A stretch of DNA of 64,000 nucleotides from the NCBI GenBank assembly GCA_032173965.1, contig CM063284.1, forward strand, positions 109,011,410 to 109,075,409, written 5' to 3'. Both the position numbers and the translations under genes were made by a program. This DNA comes from Sitta carolinensis. Lineage: Eukaryota > Chordata > Aves > Passeriformes > Sittidae. Of this stretch, positions 1-13,060 are shown one piece after another (position 1 is the stretch's first letter; each line of letters begins with the position of its first letter). Under the pieces are notes generated by a model. That model searched no databases, was not told the DNA's origin, and saw only the letters and a program-made list of their open reading frames with translations.

Positions 1-1456
1 ATATTTGCTCTTTTGACTGCATTTTACAGCAATGTGCAGATTGCAGTAATAAATCTGCATTAGAATTCCATCAAAACTACCATGTATATGTGTTTTTACT
101 ATAAGCACTAAAGGTACCAGAGCCTACCTTATTTTCTAATTCCTTTCTCTTTCAGTCTACATTCTTTTGAAAGGAATTTTTGATACAGTTTCTCCTCACA
201 ATTCACAGTGATAATACAAGTAATAAGAATGTGCAATGTGTGAAAGAGTATTTCACTGGGTAATCTACTATACTGGGGGAACATTTCAGATATATGCAAG
301 AGAGAGTCAAACCAATGAACATGGTTTCTTTTCAAAGGAACAAGTTATGCTAGTAAAATACAAAACTTTCAATCCATAAAAACCCATGAGGTATTCTTTA
401 TTGGACAGAAAAGTCATAGCATTCCAAACTTCTTAGTCACGTCTTAAGATCAAAGTAATTCTGTCCAAGTTTTACGAAGTAGAAATAGGTATAATGGCAT
501 TTCTGTTGTTTTCATATTTCTTTTGAAAATAAATTCTTCTGCACTCTTCGCAGAAAAAGCAGAAATGTGAATAATAAGATGGAAACATATTTCAAGATGT
601 TTTAGCATCTTCAGTATGGCATTTGCAAAATCTTTATTGTCTTAATCACTTAGTTTACAGGCTTGCAAAAAATAAAAAGTTCCACGCTTTCCCCAAATGT
701 TGAAAACTAATCAAATACAAAACCACACTGTGCACTGTATGGTTCCCATCTAGTTTGTAGTTTAAAGTATCAACTTGAACAAATATCAGCCCCATTTTGG
801 CAGGATTTAGAATCTAACTCTCTCATGCATATTTTTGAAACTTAATAGCATGTGGATTTATAGATATTCCAGGTAAACTACCAACATCTGGGGTTAAATA
901 ATTTTTCTTTGTTACATATAATAGACACTATGTACAAATGTAGTCTTTACTTCCTTTTGGAGACACAAATTAGAGAAAATTTACTTATTTCATAAAGCTG
1001 AGGGGTTTCTAATAAATTTCAAAATACTTTTTGCTATACAGCTACTTTACGTTTATTATAAAAATATAATTTATTCTTATGAGGTCTTTACCTGAATGCA
1101 AAGAAACCTTGAACTGAAGATAAAACTGGAAGCTCAGATGCTAAAAATAAAAACAAAACAAAAAAGTCTCAAATCAAAACAAACTGAAATAAAATTCCAC
1201 TAGCCAAATTACTTTAATTTTATTTTTATTTTTCTCTACTGAAAATTATGGTTGCATTCTTCCATTTAAAATCATTTCTCAAAAACAGTGGCCAGCAATT
1301 TTCAGATCTATTTGTTTCCATAAGAGGTAATACATGCTAAACAGAGTGTCTCATTCATATTCCTGCCATTAAAACATCTTTCTTTTGTGCTTGCACAGTT
1401 CTGTACTATTATTTCTGGGTGGTTTCTCTACAATGAGAACAGAAAGATACACAGGA
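1..1456. other. Unique AT-rich non-coding DNA
   Basis: I see no gene, RNA gene or recognisable repeat here. The open frames are at most about 70 codons and show no domain. The composition is AT-rich with scattered AATAAA and TTTATT hexamers that occur by chance at this composition. Confidence 0.6.
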
Positions 1457-1506
1457 CAAAAAAAATAATTAAAAAAAAAAAATAAAAAAAAAAAATATAT
1501 ATATAT
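1457..1506. repeat. A-rich/AT low-complexity tract
   Basis: Runs of A interrupted by T, ending in a short (TA)n stretch. The tract explains the lysine/phenylalanine-rich open frame across it. It could be a decayed retrotransposon tail, but no element body can be recognised beside it. Confidence 0.85.
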
Positions 1507-3312
1507 AGATCTCCTGATCTCCAGAGTAATTTCAGAGAAGCATTTGAAGTCAAAAACTTTTATACCAGCAAAAAGCCATCTTTTACCCCATGCTGTCAAT
1601 TTAAAGAACAATGCAGCAATGTCAGTTGATTCTTGGCTACAAAATCCAAGATAACAGTCCATTAAACTGTTCATTTCCTTCTCCCCACATACCTAAGTTA
1701 ATTTATCTTGAATTTTTGGGAATTTATACTATGCTTTCTACCTTCCTTTTCCATTTCCATCACCGTGAATGCTTAGCACCTCCACTGCAGGGTGTCACAG
1801 GGTGTAGGAGCAGAAGATAAGCATAATGAAGAAAGGAACTGAGTTAAAGAGAACACCAGAGCTTTATTGAGGGACTAGCAATCCATCTTGCTTCACAAAC
1901 CACAGCCAGGGGTAGATATTTTTCTTTTGGAATTACATGCGTATGTGTCTGAAATAACTAATTTGAAACCTGCTCCCCCTGAACTAATCTTAATTGGAAA
2001 AGGGCATTGTTCAGTGTGCTGCCACAGAAAACACACCAACAGAATCCCTCTTGATTCAGGCTGCCTTTGCCATGTCTTGCTCTGTATTTCAGTTTTGTCT
2101 GTGGAAGAGTCTTCCTAAAAAAACTCATTGAAGTGCATACTTAAGTTTTCACACCCTCTTAAACCATAACAGGAAAGCTTAAAATTAAGCTCTAAAGGTC
2201 AGATTTTCAAAGGAATCAATACAAGTTAGGCATCTCACCTTATTAAGCATTATTTGAAAATTCCATCTGTGCATTTTGGCAGCTAATTTTTTATCTGTGA
2301 GGATCTAGACCTAATTACTTTCCTGCTCACGGATGACCTCAAAAAGTCTAGTGGTTAATTGTTTTCCTGATTTAGGGCATGAGCATTGTGACCCCTACAT
2401 GATACTGAAACATTCTAGCAGAGTTAAGGACACTTTTGTGGATTTATGATGCTTAAAATGTAAATGTCAAATCTATTACAGAGATCTAGGGGCTGCAATG
2501 AGGGTAAATAGTCATAGTGCCTTCAGTTGTGGTAGAAACGCATTGATTTTCATGAGTTGAAGGTCTGATTCAAATCCTTTAAAGCTGAATTAGTTATCAT
2601 TGTATTTGCTAGCTGTGAGAATGTCACACAACTGCAGCACATCTCGACATTTAGCTTTTTTCAGAAGTGTTGCTATTAAAAAATATGCATGCATGGCAAA
2701 ACTGCTTCCCTGATGACTGGCTCGTGTGAAATAAAACATTCTGAAGGCAAAGGAAGGAAAGCGAGGGACATCAACAATCATAATTTCACAAGGAATAGAA
2801 GCAACTGAGTTGAAATAGCCTCTAATCAAACATTTAAGAAGTATTAATTCTTATTAGTTGTGGAGAGGGAATACTAATTCAACTCAATATAATCTAGCTG
2901 TTACACTTTCTGCACAAGAAATGTTGTGTGATGGCTTTGCACAGATATGCAAGTGCAAAACGATCCCCAGGCTTCCTGTATTCAGCTCTGAATTCTGTTG
3001 GAAGTAGTTGGTTTGTTTGTAAGCTGTGACATTGTCCTCACTCTCTTCCCCTCTTGGGAGGAAGCAGTCTGGGTTTTCACGATGCTTATGCATCCACACA
3101 GCTTGAATGGAACCTGATTCTTCAAACCCATGAGTGTGTGAGGAGTTGAGAGGATCCAGTATCATGTGCAGTAGGTAGACGAGCATTGTGTGAAGTCAGG
3201 ATACTTTTTAAAAAAACACATTGTTACCCTGCATGGTATAAATAAATGTACATCCCTGGGAACCCAGTAAATACATGTTACCACCAAAAGCCTTTGCACT
3301 GGTGATTGTGTG
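1507..3312. other. Unique non-coding DNA
   Basis: No gene recognised. Around 1770-1900 the sequence is slightly GC-richer and contains TTTATT, a reverse AATAAA, at 1863-1868. That could belong to a degraded antisense LTR or 3' UTR, but no terminal repeats or target duplications are visible. The rest is unremarkable. Confidence 0.5.
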
Positions 3313-3374
3313 CAAAAACAAAAACAAAAACAAAAACAAAAACAAAAACAAACAAACAAACAAAAAAAAAAAAA
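3313..3374. repeat. (CAAAAA)n / (CAAA)n microsatellite ending in poly-A
   Basis: Six or so copies of a C-A5 hexamer change to CAAA tetramers and then a 12-A run. On the minus strand it reads as alternating F/V/C codons, which explains two spurious open frames over it. Confidence 0.95.
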
Positions 3375-5863
3375 GGGAGAGTGGCACTTGCCAACTGAAA
3401 CTGTTGAAATCTAACGGTGATTGAATCCCTAAAGTATGTGCAGCTCTTATTTTTATACCACCTTATCCACATCCTTAGAAAATTAAGAGATCATGGAAGC
3501 AGAGGTGGACCCTCAGTCATACAGCCTCTCTTAGTAGATACCTGGCCTAGTGGTGTAGATCCAGCCCTTGAAAATCACCTCCATCCCTAGGCTGTCTCTG
3601 AAGAACACATACAGTAAGCTGTTCATCACTGCATGCTTATCCAAAGCTTCATTTGCTCCACTTGGTTCAAAGGCAGTCTTTGCCATCCTTAGAGGGGGGG
3701 GTGAGTGCACAGGTGAGAGCTTTAACACTCTGCCCTCCCCTACCTCAGAAAGTCCTATAGGACCACTCAGGGTAGTTATTTTGAGAAGAATTGTTAAGTT
3801 TTCTTAAAAATTTTTTCTTTAATAAATCTTTTACATCAAAAGTCCATAAAAATTTAACCAAGAATAAACCTTATTTTTCTGTTCTTGCTAAGACAGCAGT
3901 GACTGCACAACTGAACACTTCTCTAGTGGGTTACAGTTTCAGTTTTGAGAAACTTTGTGACAATAAAAAATTTTTAAAAAACCCACTAGCATGTTTATAT
4001 AATTATGAACAAATAATAACAGAGAAGCTTAAAAGAATCCTTAAAGAAGCTTTAAAGTAATGCCTCTGAATAGGCTGAAGTAATACACATCAAAAGGAAT
4101 TACCTGAGTGTTCAAGGTATTCTGAAGACCCAGTATAAAAGAAACAAATGTAAACTACCCTCTAACATACTCTGGTTAAGATAATAGGAAAGTAATCAAG
4201 AACACCCTTGTTGGGTGAACTGGTATATTGAAAATGAAAATTAACCACATGAAATCATGAGGTAGGGCATGTAAAAATTCTCAGCAGCTTCTGCCTTCTG
4301 TTTACAAACTTCTTACAGATTGGTCACTTCTCCAGCTCCTTCAAATTGAAAATTATTTGAAATCTCAACTTTTCCTTTTGAAAGATGTTGTCACAAAAAT
4401 CTTCAAACCATGGCTTACAAACCAGAAGGCAAATGATGCTTCTCCAAATATATTGTTAAATATGAAAACCAGAGACTGATATAAGCTACTTTTTCCAAGA
4501 AGAGGAAAGAAATTTTTTCATTGTTATTCTTACAGGGTTTTCAATTAGAAGGGGTGCCTAAAGTCAGCAAAGCAGTGAAGGAAATATGCCCAGTACAGCA
4601 GAACTTTAACCTAAGTATTCATACCTCTTACTATACCTAGAAAATCATATGTATGAGAGCAGAAGAAATAAGATTTGGGAAGCTGTCAATCTCCATGCTA
4701 GATTGATCCCATGGCTCACTCTGAGCCTTTATTTTCTCCTTTTTTTTTTAAAAGATTGTTCAACAGGTCCATTAAAACTCTTTGCTTCATGGAAATGTTC
4801 TCATTGCAAGAAGATAAGGATTTACATGAAAAAATATTCACAAAAGTGTTCTGATCTGAATGCTGAGCATGCCTATAGTTATTACAAGTTTTATTTTTAT
4901 TTTAAGATTCTTTTTTCAAGTAAAGCAGTAATTAATTAGTTCCTTGACAAGGCTTTTGATGATCAGATAATGGAGATGTGTCTGGTTCCAACTGATGCAG
5001 TAAGCCATTGTTAGTCCACAGTATAAGGGTCTGGGTTTTGTGAAGGTTTTTTTCCCCATTTCTCTTCCTCATTGTGCAGTCAGGGGATTGATATAACACA
5101 CTGAGCTGCTACAAGAATGCATTTTCCTGGGTCATCTAAGCAGCATCACTGTTAGCATAATGGGACCAGACCAGTGCTTTGGTGTAAAAATGAGTCATGT
5201 CTCATTTTGGAAAACATGCAAGAAAAGTACTAATAATGCCCTGCAGAAACACATAATGTGATTTTTATAAATCACACCTAGCAACTTATTGTGAGTTTGT
5301 ACCAGATGGATTTCTGATTAGGTTTCGACTAATTTAGGAACCTCTCTACACTTAGAGATGTCCGTTTAAAGCCTGATGAAATATACAAAGGATGATCAAG
5401 TGCCAGGTGATACCAACAGCACTTGTAATTTGTCAAGTATTTCAGATGACCCAGAAGCAAGACCTTTACAGCAAGTGCCTTCTTTCTGCTTTAAGAAATT
5501 TTATACTACTTTTCTGTTTTACCAGCTTTCCTGCTGGTTGCACTGTTAATCAGAGATAAATTCCTAAAATGTTACCCTAGAGGTGTCTGCTGTCCTCCCC
5601 ACAGAAGGATAAAATCTTTTCAATAAAGGGACTCAGTACAGATTGTAGATGGATAGATGAGCAGCACCATCTTTATTCTAAGAAAAATTGATGCAGCATG
5701 AAAAAAATCAAATAAGTCATCCATTTCAAGTTGGTGGTGTCCTTTCAAAGCACAGGACCAAACCAGCTGAAGAGCATTTAAAAATTACTGCATGCTCCCA
5801 GGCTTTCCACATGGCATTTGCAAGAGCCTTTACCAGTTTTCTAATGGTAGCAAAATTAGTGCG

Positions 5864-5864
<1 letters not shown>
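3375..5864. other. Unique non-coding DNA
   Basis: No gene recognised. A run of eight or more G at about 3692 is the only G tract of note. The stretch 5100-5480 has a balanced, non-repetitive composition typical of single-copy DNA and could hold a conserved element, but nothing in the sequence proves it. Confidence 0.5.
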
Positions 5865-5898
<34 letters not shown>

Positions 5899-5916
5899 CT
5901 TTTTTTTTCTTTTTTC
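5865..5916. repeat. Long poly-T tract (34 T, then interrupted)
   Basis: 34 consecutive T at 5865-5898, then T blocks broken by single C. This could be the poly-A tail of a minus-strand retrocopy, but the higher-coordinate flank is AT-rich and unrecognisable, so a plain homopolymer expansion is as likely. Confidence 0.95.
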
Positions 5917-8330
5917 TTGCCTCACACTATTAAAAACTTTCTATTTTTAACTCTGGATAATTTCTATTCTAGTCTGTTTTTTCATATGCACTCCTATTTT
6001 AATCTATTACTCCGATACTTTCTAAATTACTATTAAATCCCAATATGCAATTCACATACTTCTAAGTAAATTACTTGCCTTAAAAATACAGATTTCCCTT
6101 GCTACTTCAACACAGAAGCATCTCAAATGCATAAAGATGACAAAGAACTACAGTGCCCAAATTACCAGACTACATGTGATATGCACAACATTAAAAACCT
6201 TGAATTTGTAGTTATATTTTATTCTGAATAGAGGAATAAAAACTGGCTGGCATCATCAAGCCTGAGAGTTATTGTGAGCATGAAGTGAGTTTTGAAACCT
6301 CGAGATAGAGGGTTTCCACAATTCCATTAAACTAGGGAATTGAGTCAAAGATGTTCCAATTACTACTGCACTGATGCAACAAAATGAAATATGGAACTAT
6401 TTCCACATATCTCTGCCATGATGAATGACAATATAAACGCAGATGTACCTAGAAAAACACAAAGCGTTGGAGTTATATGCTGGATAGAAGTTATGGGAAA
6501 AATCTGATTCTTTTAGATAAGAAGTTTAAAAAATAAGAAAGGGGAAATAATTATTCACCAGAATGTTCCTAATAAATTCCAAGTGATAACAGATTGAAGC
6601 TGAAGATATGTATTGCTCTACAAAGTCTCGTAGCACAGATAAAGAAGTCTGGGTGAAATTGCAGTAAGTCATTGACTTAACCATTTCACTTCCCAACTGG
6701 TATTGGTTAAGCTTTCTCAAGATATCAAAGAATGTCCTATTAAAACTTGGATATTACATTTATTCAGGGAACTGGCTATGCAGATTAATGTTGATTGGTT
6801 TAAGAACAGAAAAAATGTCACAAAAGCTCAATTTAATTTAATGTTAAACATGAAAAATTGAGCTCTCTATGGGAAATGAGCTTTTAAAGAAAGAGATTTC
6901 TCCTCAGGCATTAGCTTGGCCATATTGCAAGCAATATCGTATTAAGATTGCAGTTATGATATTAAAAAAAAAAATCTAAAGCAATTTGAATTTAATTTGA
7001 AACATAAGAAATAAAACCCGTCACATTACTATTCATTGATTCATTGATTTTAATGCCTGAAGAAAAATTTCAGATCACTTGTGCTAACATCACAGGACAC
7101 AGAACTGTGCGCAATAATTTCTGCATCAAGTCTGCAATTTATAATAGAGCATTATAGGTATTATTTTGTCGAAATCAGTTTTATTCCTTGTCTTCAAAAA
7201 GGACCTCTAAAATTCTCAAATGAGGAAGCTATATTCCAAATTATAAATGTGATCCTATTATTATTATTCATGCACTGCTCAGAGGCCTGGACTGAGCTCA
7301 TACCTTGACTGTGGTCAGCACAGTGTGAACATGCTACATAAAACCAATTTCTCTCTCAAAGGAAAGATCAGTATCCAGTGACAGACAAAATAGAGGCACA
7401 TGATTTACCTGAAGGTCAGAGGCAGAACTGGAGACTTGTTCCTGTGTCTTAGCTACAAAAATACACTGTTATGAAGCAGAGTCCTCTTCTCTCAAATGTC
7501 ACCCATGTTTTCTTCAATTTATTGACTCTTCAGGGCATTTTTCCATATACTGAATGTTTATTGATGTTAATTTTTATCTCTCCCAAAATTGCTGTTGTGG
7601 TTCTGTTTTTTTAAAGAATAACGAAAATATCAAAAATCTACAAATTACGAGCAGTCTGAAATGGGAGGCTGGACGTTAGAGTAACCATTTATGAGAGGCC
7701 CAGCCTCTTCTATTAACACTGCTTGGTGAGCTCTGTTGCAATGCTGACAGAGAAGTGCAGCATGGCACTTTTTGTGCCTTCATCAGATTTGCGGTTGTAT
7801 CAATTATTATTGCAGAAGTAGCTGACAAATTAACTGGTTTTCTTCTTGTCCTCAGTGTTATTGCTCAGCTTATTTCACAGTATCTTTCAACAAGATGTTC
7901 AAAATCCTGAATATCATGCATCCACTTGATGAATCCGTCACCCTGAACCAGCCTACAACAATAGTATCAACAAGAAATAGTTCAGCCTAAATTGTATTTT
8001 ATAACAAAAAAAAAAAAATCATTAATAAATCATTATATACACTGAACAAGAAATAAAGGGAGAGAAGAATAATCAGATTTGTTTCAATTATTCATATTTG
8101 TATGACATGAAAAGATTGTGCACTGCTGAAACATAATAAGGCCTGACAAAAGGCAGCCTAATGCATACGCAGCAGCTTTCCAATCAGGAGAGTACATCCA
8201 GGTCTCCCTCTTGGCTATGGACACAAGTTATGTCAGTTTTGTTTTTGTACATCTGTGACAGCTGCCACTGTCTACAGCGTGTGTGCACCTATGTGGTTCC
8301 CACTGAAGATAAGTGTTTGGGAAAAAATAA
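5917..8330. other. Unique non-coding DNA
   Basis: No gene or element recognised. A short inverted repeat (ATATTGC, 2-nt spacer, GCAATAT) lies near 6932. The rest is AT-rich single-copy-looking sequence. Confidence 0.5.
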
Positions 8331-8590
8331 GTGACTGGACAAGGGATAATGGCTTAAAACTGAAAAAGAACAGATCTAGATTAGGTATTAGGAAGGAATT
8401 CTTTATTGTGAGAGTGGTGAGATGCTGAAATAGGTTGTCCAAAAAAGCTGTGGATGCCCCACCCCTGAAAGTGTTCAAGACCCGGCTGGCTGGAGCTCTG
8501 ACCAGCTGGAAGGTATTCCTGCTCATGGCAGGAAGTTGGAACTAGATGACCTTTAATGTGCCTTCCAACTTAAACCATTCCATCATTCCC
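8331..8590 (+). mobile_element. CR1 LINE fragment, 3' end, sense
   Basis: The segment follows the avian CR1 3' end from the 'gacaagggataatggc' block through 'ggatgccccacccctg' and 'ttggaactagatgacct' to a decayed ATTCTATG-type end (accattccatcattcc). It covers the 3' tail beyond the reverse-transcriptase frame, so no protein is encoded here; the minus-strand open frame across it is a shadow. It is 5'-truncated, as most CR1 copies are. Several substitutions from the general avian consensus point to an old insertion. Recognition is from memory of CR1 and not from an alignment. Confidence 0.93.
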
Positions 8591-8813
8591 TGAAAGGTGA
8601 GCAAAAGAATGCTAAAATTGCAACAGAAATCTGTACTTTGACAATTCTAAGGAACAGTACATAAAAGACTATTGTGGTGGGGTAAAATAATTATTTTACT
8701 GATGACTTAAATTAATAATCACAGGAAAATGCAGAATGAACTTTTGTATTTCAAACTATTAGATATGTGCCACAGCAGAGTATAACTAGGTAATATGTCA
8801 CACTGAATTATTT

Positions 8814-8940
8814 GATATTATATTATATTATATTATATTATATTATATTATATATATATTATATTATATTATATTATATTATATTATATTATATTATATT
8901 ATATTATATTATATTATATTATATTATATTATATTATATA
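8814..8940. repeat. (ATATT)n pentamer array
   Basis: About 25 near-perfect ATATT pentamers, with a short (TA)n interruption near 8851-8860. The array passes into degenerate ATT/ATA-rich DNA up to about 9060, probably its decayed margin. It begins about 220 bp after the CR1 3' end at 8590, so it is not directly that element's tail. Confidence 0.97.
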
Positions 8941-9060
8941 TTGTTATTGTTATTGTAATATTATAATTAATATTATATTGGAATAATAAATTATTATAAT
9001 CTGTCTTATATAATTATTATTATAATTATAAGCAAATATAAGGTAAATACATTATTACCT

Positions 9061-10421
9061 TATATAGACAATGAATTCATAAAACATATAGAAATTAATT
9101 TTAAGGGCCTAGAGGTTAGTAAGTAAGTAAAAGAATTTGCAGCAATTGTGTATTTTTGTCAAAATTAGTCTCCAGAAATAGAATGAACAATTCAAGTCAG
9201 GTAATGTAGTTGTGAATTTAGGAAATTGGGGCTTTGATGGCACTTCATGTAGTGTATTCGTGCATGTATGTCTGTGCTAACAAGCTCTGTGCATGTGTCT
9301 GTGAGTTTGTGTGTGGGCAAACTTTACAGATTAGTTATTTAGGTTTTCTTCTTAGTATACAACCCGTATTTGCAAAGAGTGATCGATTCAGATACAAGAA
9401 GTTCTGTTTGTCTATCACACTTACACAAAAGTTGCTAATTTCTTCAATTTCTAGCATGATGAAATTCTGAGCCTGAAACTTCCATAGTATCTCAATTCAG
9501 ACAGAAAATGGATGTTCAATTTTGGAGTAAAGTAGAGCCTCTGAAATCAGTAGGCCTAAGACTTCATTACTTGTATTCAGTTTCTACCTCAGGCTGGTAT
9601 TTTACAGCAGCTAATGTCTGAGATGATTGAATTGAAAAGCAATTCTCCTTTAACACATAATTCATGTGAGATTTTATACACATTCATTTTTAACAAACGG
9701 AAACCAATTACTGAGTACATTATTATTTTGTAAAGCATAGCATGTATTAGGAGAAAAACTAAACAGATTTACAATGCTTCAGATGGAAAAAATATGACTA
9801 CTGGTGAGGAATTTCAAAACTTTCCCATTACTTTCCTTTATAGTCCAGTTAAACTCAGTGGAAAGAAATGAACTGATCTTTATGATAACTGACAATGAGC
9901 AGCATATGTTATTTAACTCTTTAGAATATTGGCAGTTTTTAAATTGTTTCTTTCTTCAAATTAAATTTTAAAAAAATGTTATATCCTCTCCCACTCTGTC
10001 TTGCTATGACACAGTGAATATAATGAAAACTGAGTTTGTGTGGTCTCTTGCTTTCCTCATCTGTGGAGAGCGAATGCATATTGATCAGTCACAGCAGGTG
10101 ACTGGGTCTTGAGGAAATGTAAATCAGGTGCAAATCAACTTAAATCAATAAAGCTGTGTGAATTTATACCAGCTAAAAAACGCTACTGTATTTTTAAATT
10201 ACTACAAAGAAATCAAAAATAATTTCTTAAAAAATTGATATACAATAATTACACTATGCTCAGATCTTAATTCATGTAAAAATCTGGCTTGCAGATTAAT
10301 TTTATTAATACTTTTCTTTGATGTGGTAGTGTTTTGTGACATATTAGCTGCTTTCCTACCAGTTATTATGCAAAGTTATCAGGCAGGCTATGAGAAAACC
10401 TCAGAATGTAATGATCCAAAA

Positions 10422-10422
<1 letters not shown>
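9061..10422. other. Unique non-coding DNA
   Basis: I see nothing gene-like. The 78-codon frame at 9234-9470 is cysteine-rich because of TG-rich DNA and matches no family that I recognise. Confidence 0.5.
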
Positions 10423-10496
<74 letters not shown>

Positions 10497-10505
10497 TATG
10501 TACGC

Positions 10506-10537
<32 letters not shown>
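10423..10537. repeat. Compound (TA)n-(GT)n microsatellite
   Basis: A long TA array with a few phase slips (10424-10500), then about eleven GT units (roughly 10505-10527), then a short TA block. It lies immediately before a CR1 3' end in reverse orientation, so it may have grown from the simple-repeat end of that element. Confidence 0.97.
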
Positions 10538-10549
10538 CTGGAATTTAGT

Positions 10550-10606
10550 GTAATTCATAGAACTGCTAGGACTGGAAAAGTCCTCCAAGATCATTGAGTC
10601 CAATTA
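10550..10606 (-). mobile_element. CR1 LINE 3'-terminal fragment, antisense
   Basis: The block 'tggaaaagtcctccaaga' followed by 'tcattgagtccaa' is the reverse complement of the extreme 3' end of an avian CR1 subfamily (usual reading on this strand: TGGAAAAGACCTCCAAGATC...GAGTCCAA). Only about 55 bp remain. The terminal octamer repeat is replaced by the adjacent TA/GT array. The short length limits subfamily assignment. Confidence 0.75.
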
Positions 10607-12884
10607 CTTAAATTACTCTCTGGAGTACAAAACCTGAGTTTGCTATAAAAAAAGAGGAAAAAATATGAAAACTATGATACGAGAAGGTTTGAGGATATAA
10701 TCCCCATAATCTACATGATAATTATGTTGCCATCTTATTCTCCATTAATAAAAACTAGAATCATTTATTTTATTTAAATGTTATCTCTAAAACTGTTTGC
10801 AAACGTATTACCAAATAAAATGGATCTTCCTTTTAATTCTAGTTTTTGAGATTGAATTTTCTTCCAGTTAACCACAACTACTTTAATAAGTGACCTTCTT
10901 TCTGTATCACAATAAAACAATAACACTTTTCAAAATTAAAAGTTCATTTCAGATAAGTTGTTCATTATAAAATAGAGCAAAACTTATTACTGAGAAGGTG
11001 AGAACATAAAATACTTGTCAAATCTAAAACCTTACAAATTTTCTTTGGAAAAGTATATAAAAAATTGTCAGAATGTTGAATTCTTAGCTGTAGGCAAAAA
11101 AGTAGTTCACTCTGTTTTAAAAGTGGTGACATATGCTGCATAGACAATCAATTATAATTGGCATTTGGTTAGGAGTTTCCACTGAGTAGAAGCTAAGCAC
11201 TTTCCATTGTCAGTTACTGATCAATTCTTCTTGTGAATATAACTCAAAGACTGTATTTTTGTTCTAACTTCCTTCTAGATGCAAGCATCTTACTATAATT
11301 AAAATAAAACAGCAATCCTAATTATAGTCCCCTATTAATAACGCAGTGGATTCCTTTGGTTCAATTCCATGTCAGTGGCTGTGCTTTCAATGGTGTGACA
11401 AAAGTGTAGACTTTACAAGTATATAAAAACTTTCAGAATTTGGCTGTGCAATGACACAATGCAACTCCTATAAAATGACAAAAAATCAAGATTTTTCAGC
11501 CATGTTTCAGATCAATAGTGTCAGTATGAACAAGCAACACAGAGGAAAATATTCAAAGTTAAATGTCAATGAAGTAATGCTGGCCACTGCTGTAACTTTC
11601 TGTTAGGTACTTTGGTGCCTGCATTCAGACATTCTGGTTTGAAAAGGTTGTCGTTAACCTCCAGCTATTGTAAATTCACCTTTCATCTCAGTTCACCTTC
11701 ACAGAAGTAAATAAGAATGTTTCTGTTGATATAAGGACATTAAGAGCAGTCCATGTATAAGATAGATTTCATAACAGCTTTCTATTTTTTGCCTGAATTT
11801 TTTCCAATTAAAAATAATACTATAATAGGAAGAATAACATTTTCCTGCCCTTCATTAGAGGATACAAACTGAGAAAAATCCAAAAGACACATTACAGATC
11901 TATTAATAATAACATTTTGCTGTTTTGAAGATTGTGATCTTAATGAACTTCATCAACCCGTGTCTTAAAACAAATGACAAGTTTTATCCACATTGTTTTG
12001 GTGTGTATCCTGATGGAACACAACTCTAGCTGGTTTCGTCCAGCTTGCAGAAACTTTTTTAATTTTTTTTTCTTTTTTTTTTTTTTACCACAGAATAGTC
12101 CTTTTTTCTTGTTTGGTATTAATCTCTTATATGCCTGCTTAAGATTCATTTTGCTCTATTTTTTTCTACCATAAGATTAGCTTTTCTACTTGTGTTTTAT
12201 CCTCAAAACCATACACAAAACTGCTAAGGAAGTCTTAACACATCTTTCCACAAAGCAGTATGCTTGTTGTGTTGGAAACATTAACAGGTTTCCAGAAATC
12301 ACAGATTTCCATTTGTCTGTTTCACCTTTGGAACATACGGACTGCTTTGCTTCAACATATTGTAATGAAAAACTTCAACCCTAGAAAATAAAAATTTTAG
12401 CATGAAAAAAATTGTTGACACAGAACTAGTATAGAAATTATTTTCATTGAAAAAGTGTGTTCTTGAAGAACATAAAGATAAATATTTTTAGTCTGTTTTA
12501 TACAGAAAGATCACATATGCTCCGCCATTATCCCCTTCAGTTACAGAATAGCATTTTTCATTAAGCTTACTCTAAAATTTGCAATCCTTTTTCAGACATT
12601 GGTTTCCCATAATAACCAGCCAACAAAATGGATTTTTAAAGGAAAACAGAACAAATTATTATTTTCTACAAACCACAGGTTTTTGTCATCAAGACAGCAG
12701 TAATTGTATCCCACAAGTGGATGCTATATCAGGACTGGAATACAAATGTACTCCAGTGAACAACACAAAAAAAAAAGAAAGTTTTACTCAGACCAGTTTG
12801 TTAGCTGCCACTCACTTCCATAAAAATGCAGACCTAGTCTAGAAAGCAACACAACTGCAGTAGAAAAGACTTTAGCGTGTAATT
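10607..12884. other. Unique non-coding DNA with a T-rich tract
   Basis: No gene recognised. A T-rich tract lies at about 12054-12086 and accounts for the poly-F and poly-K open frames there. Nothing else stands out. Confidence 0.5.
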
Positions 12885-13060
12885 GAGAGCAGAGTAGAAG
12901 ATGAAAATCACCTCTCGACCCACTGGCTGCACTTTGGATGCAGCACAGGACACAGTTGGCTTTCTGGGCTGCCAGCACACATTTCTGGCTCATGTCAAGC
13001 TTCTCATCAAGCAACGGCCTCAAGTCTTTTGCCTCAGGGCTGCTCTCATCAGCACACTAA
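12885..13060 (-). mobile_element. CR1 LINE fragment, antisense (end of reverse-transcriptase frame)
   Basis: On the plus strand it contains the CR1 antisense landmarks in order: 'gagcagagtagaagatg', 'cacctctcgacccactgg', 'gatgcagcacaggacac', 'ttggctttctgggctgcc', 'ggctcatgtcaagcttct' and 'cctcagggctgctctc'. Read on the minus strand this is the part of ORF2 just past the catalytic palm. It is truncated on both sides. The 72- and 79-codon frames across it are remnants or shadows of the CR1 frame. Confidence 0.92.

Noticed and set aside
1770..1900. Possible antisense LTR with reversed AATAAA at 1863-1868
   Set aside because: No terminal TG/CA pair with a target duplication and no further LTR signals.
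3313..3374. Considered as a CRISPR-like or satellite array
   Set aside because: It is a simple C-A5 microsatellite with no spacers.
8272..8526. 84-codon minus-strand frame
   Set aside because: It is a shadow of the sense CR1 3' end at 8331-8590.
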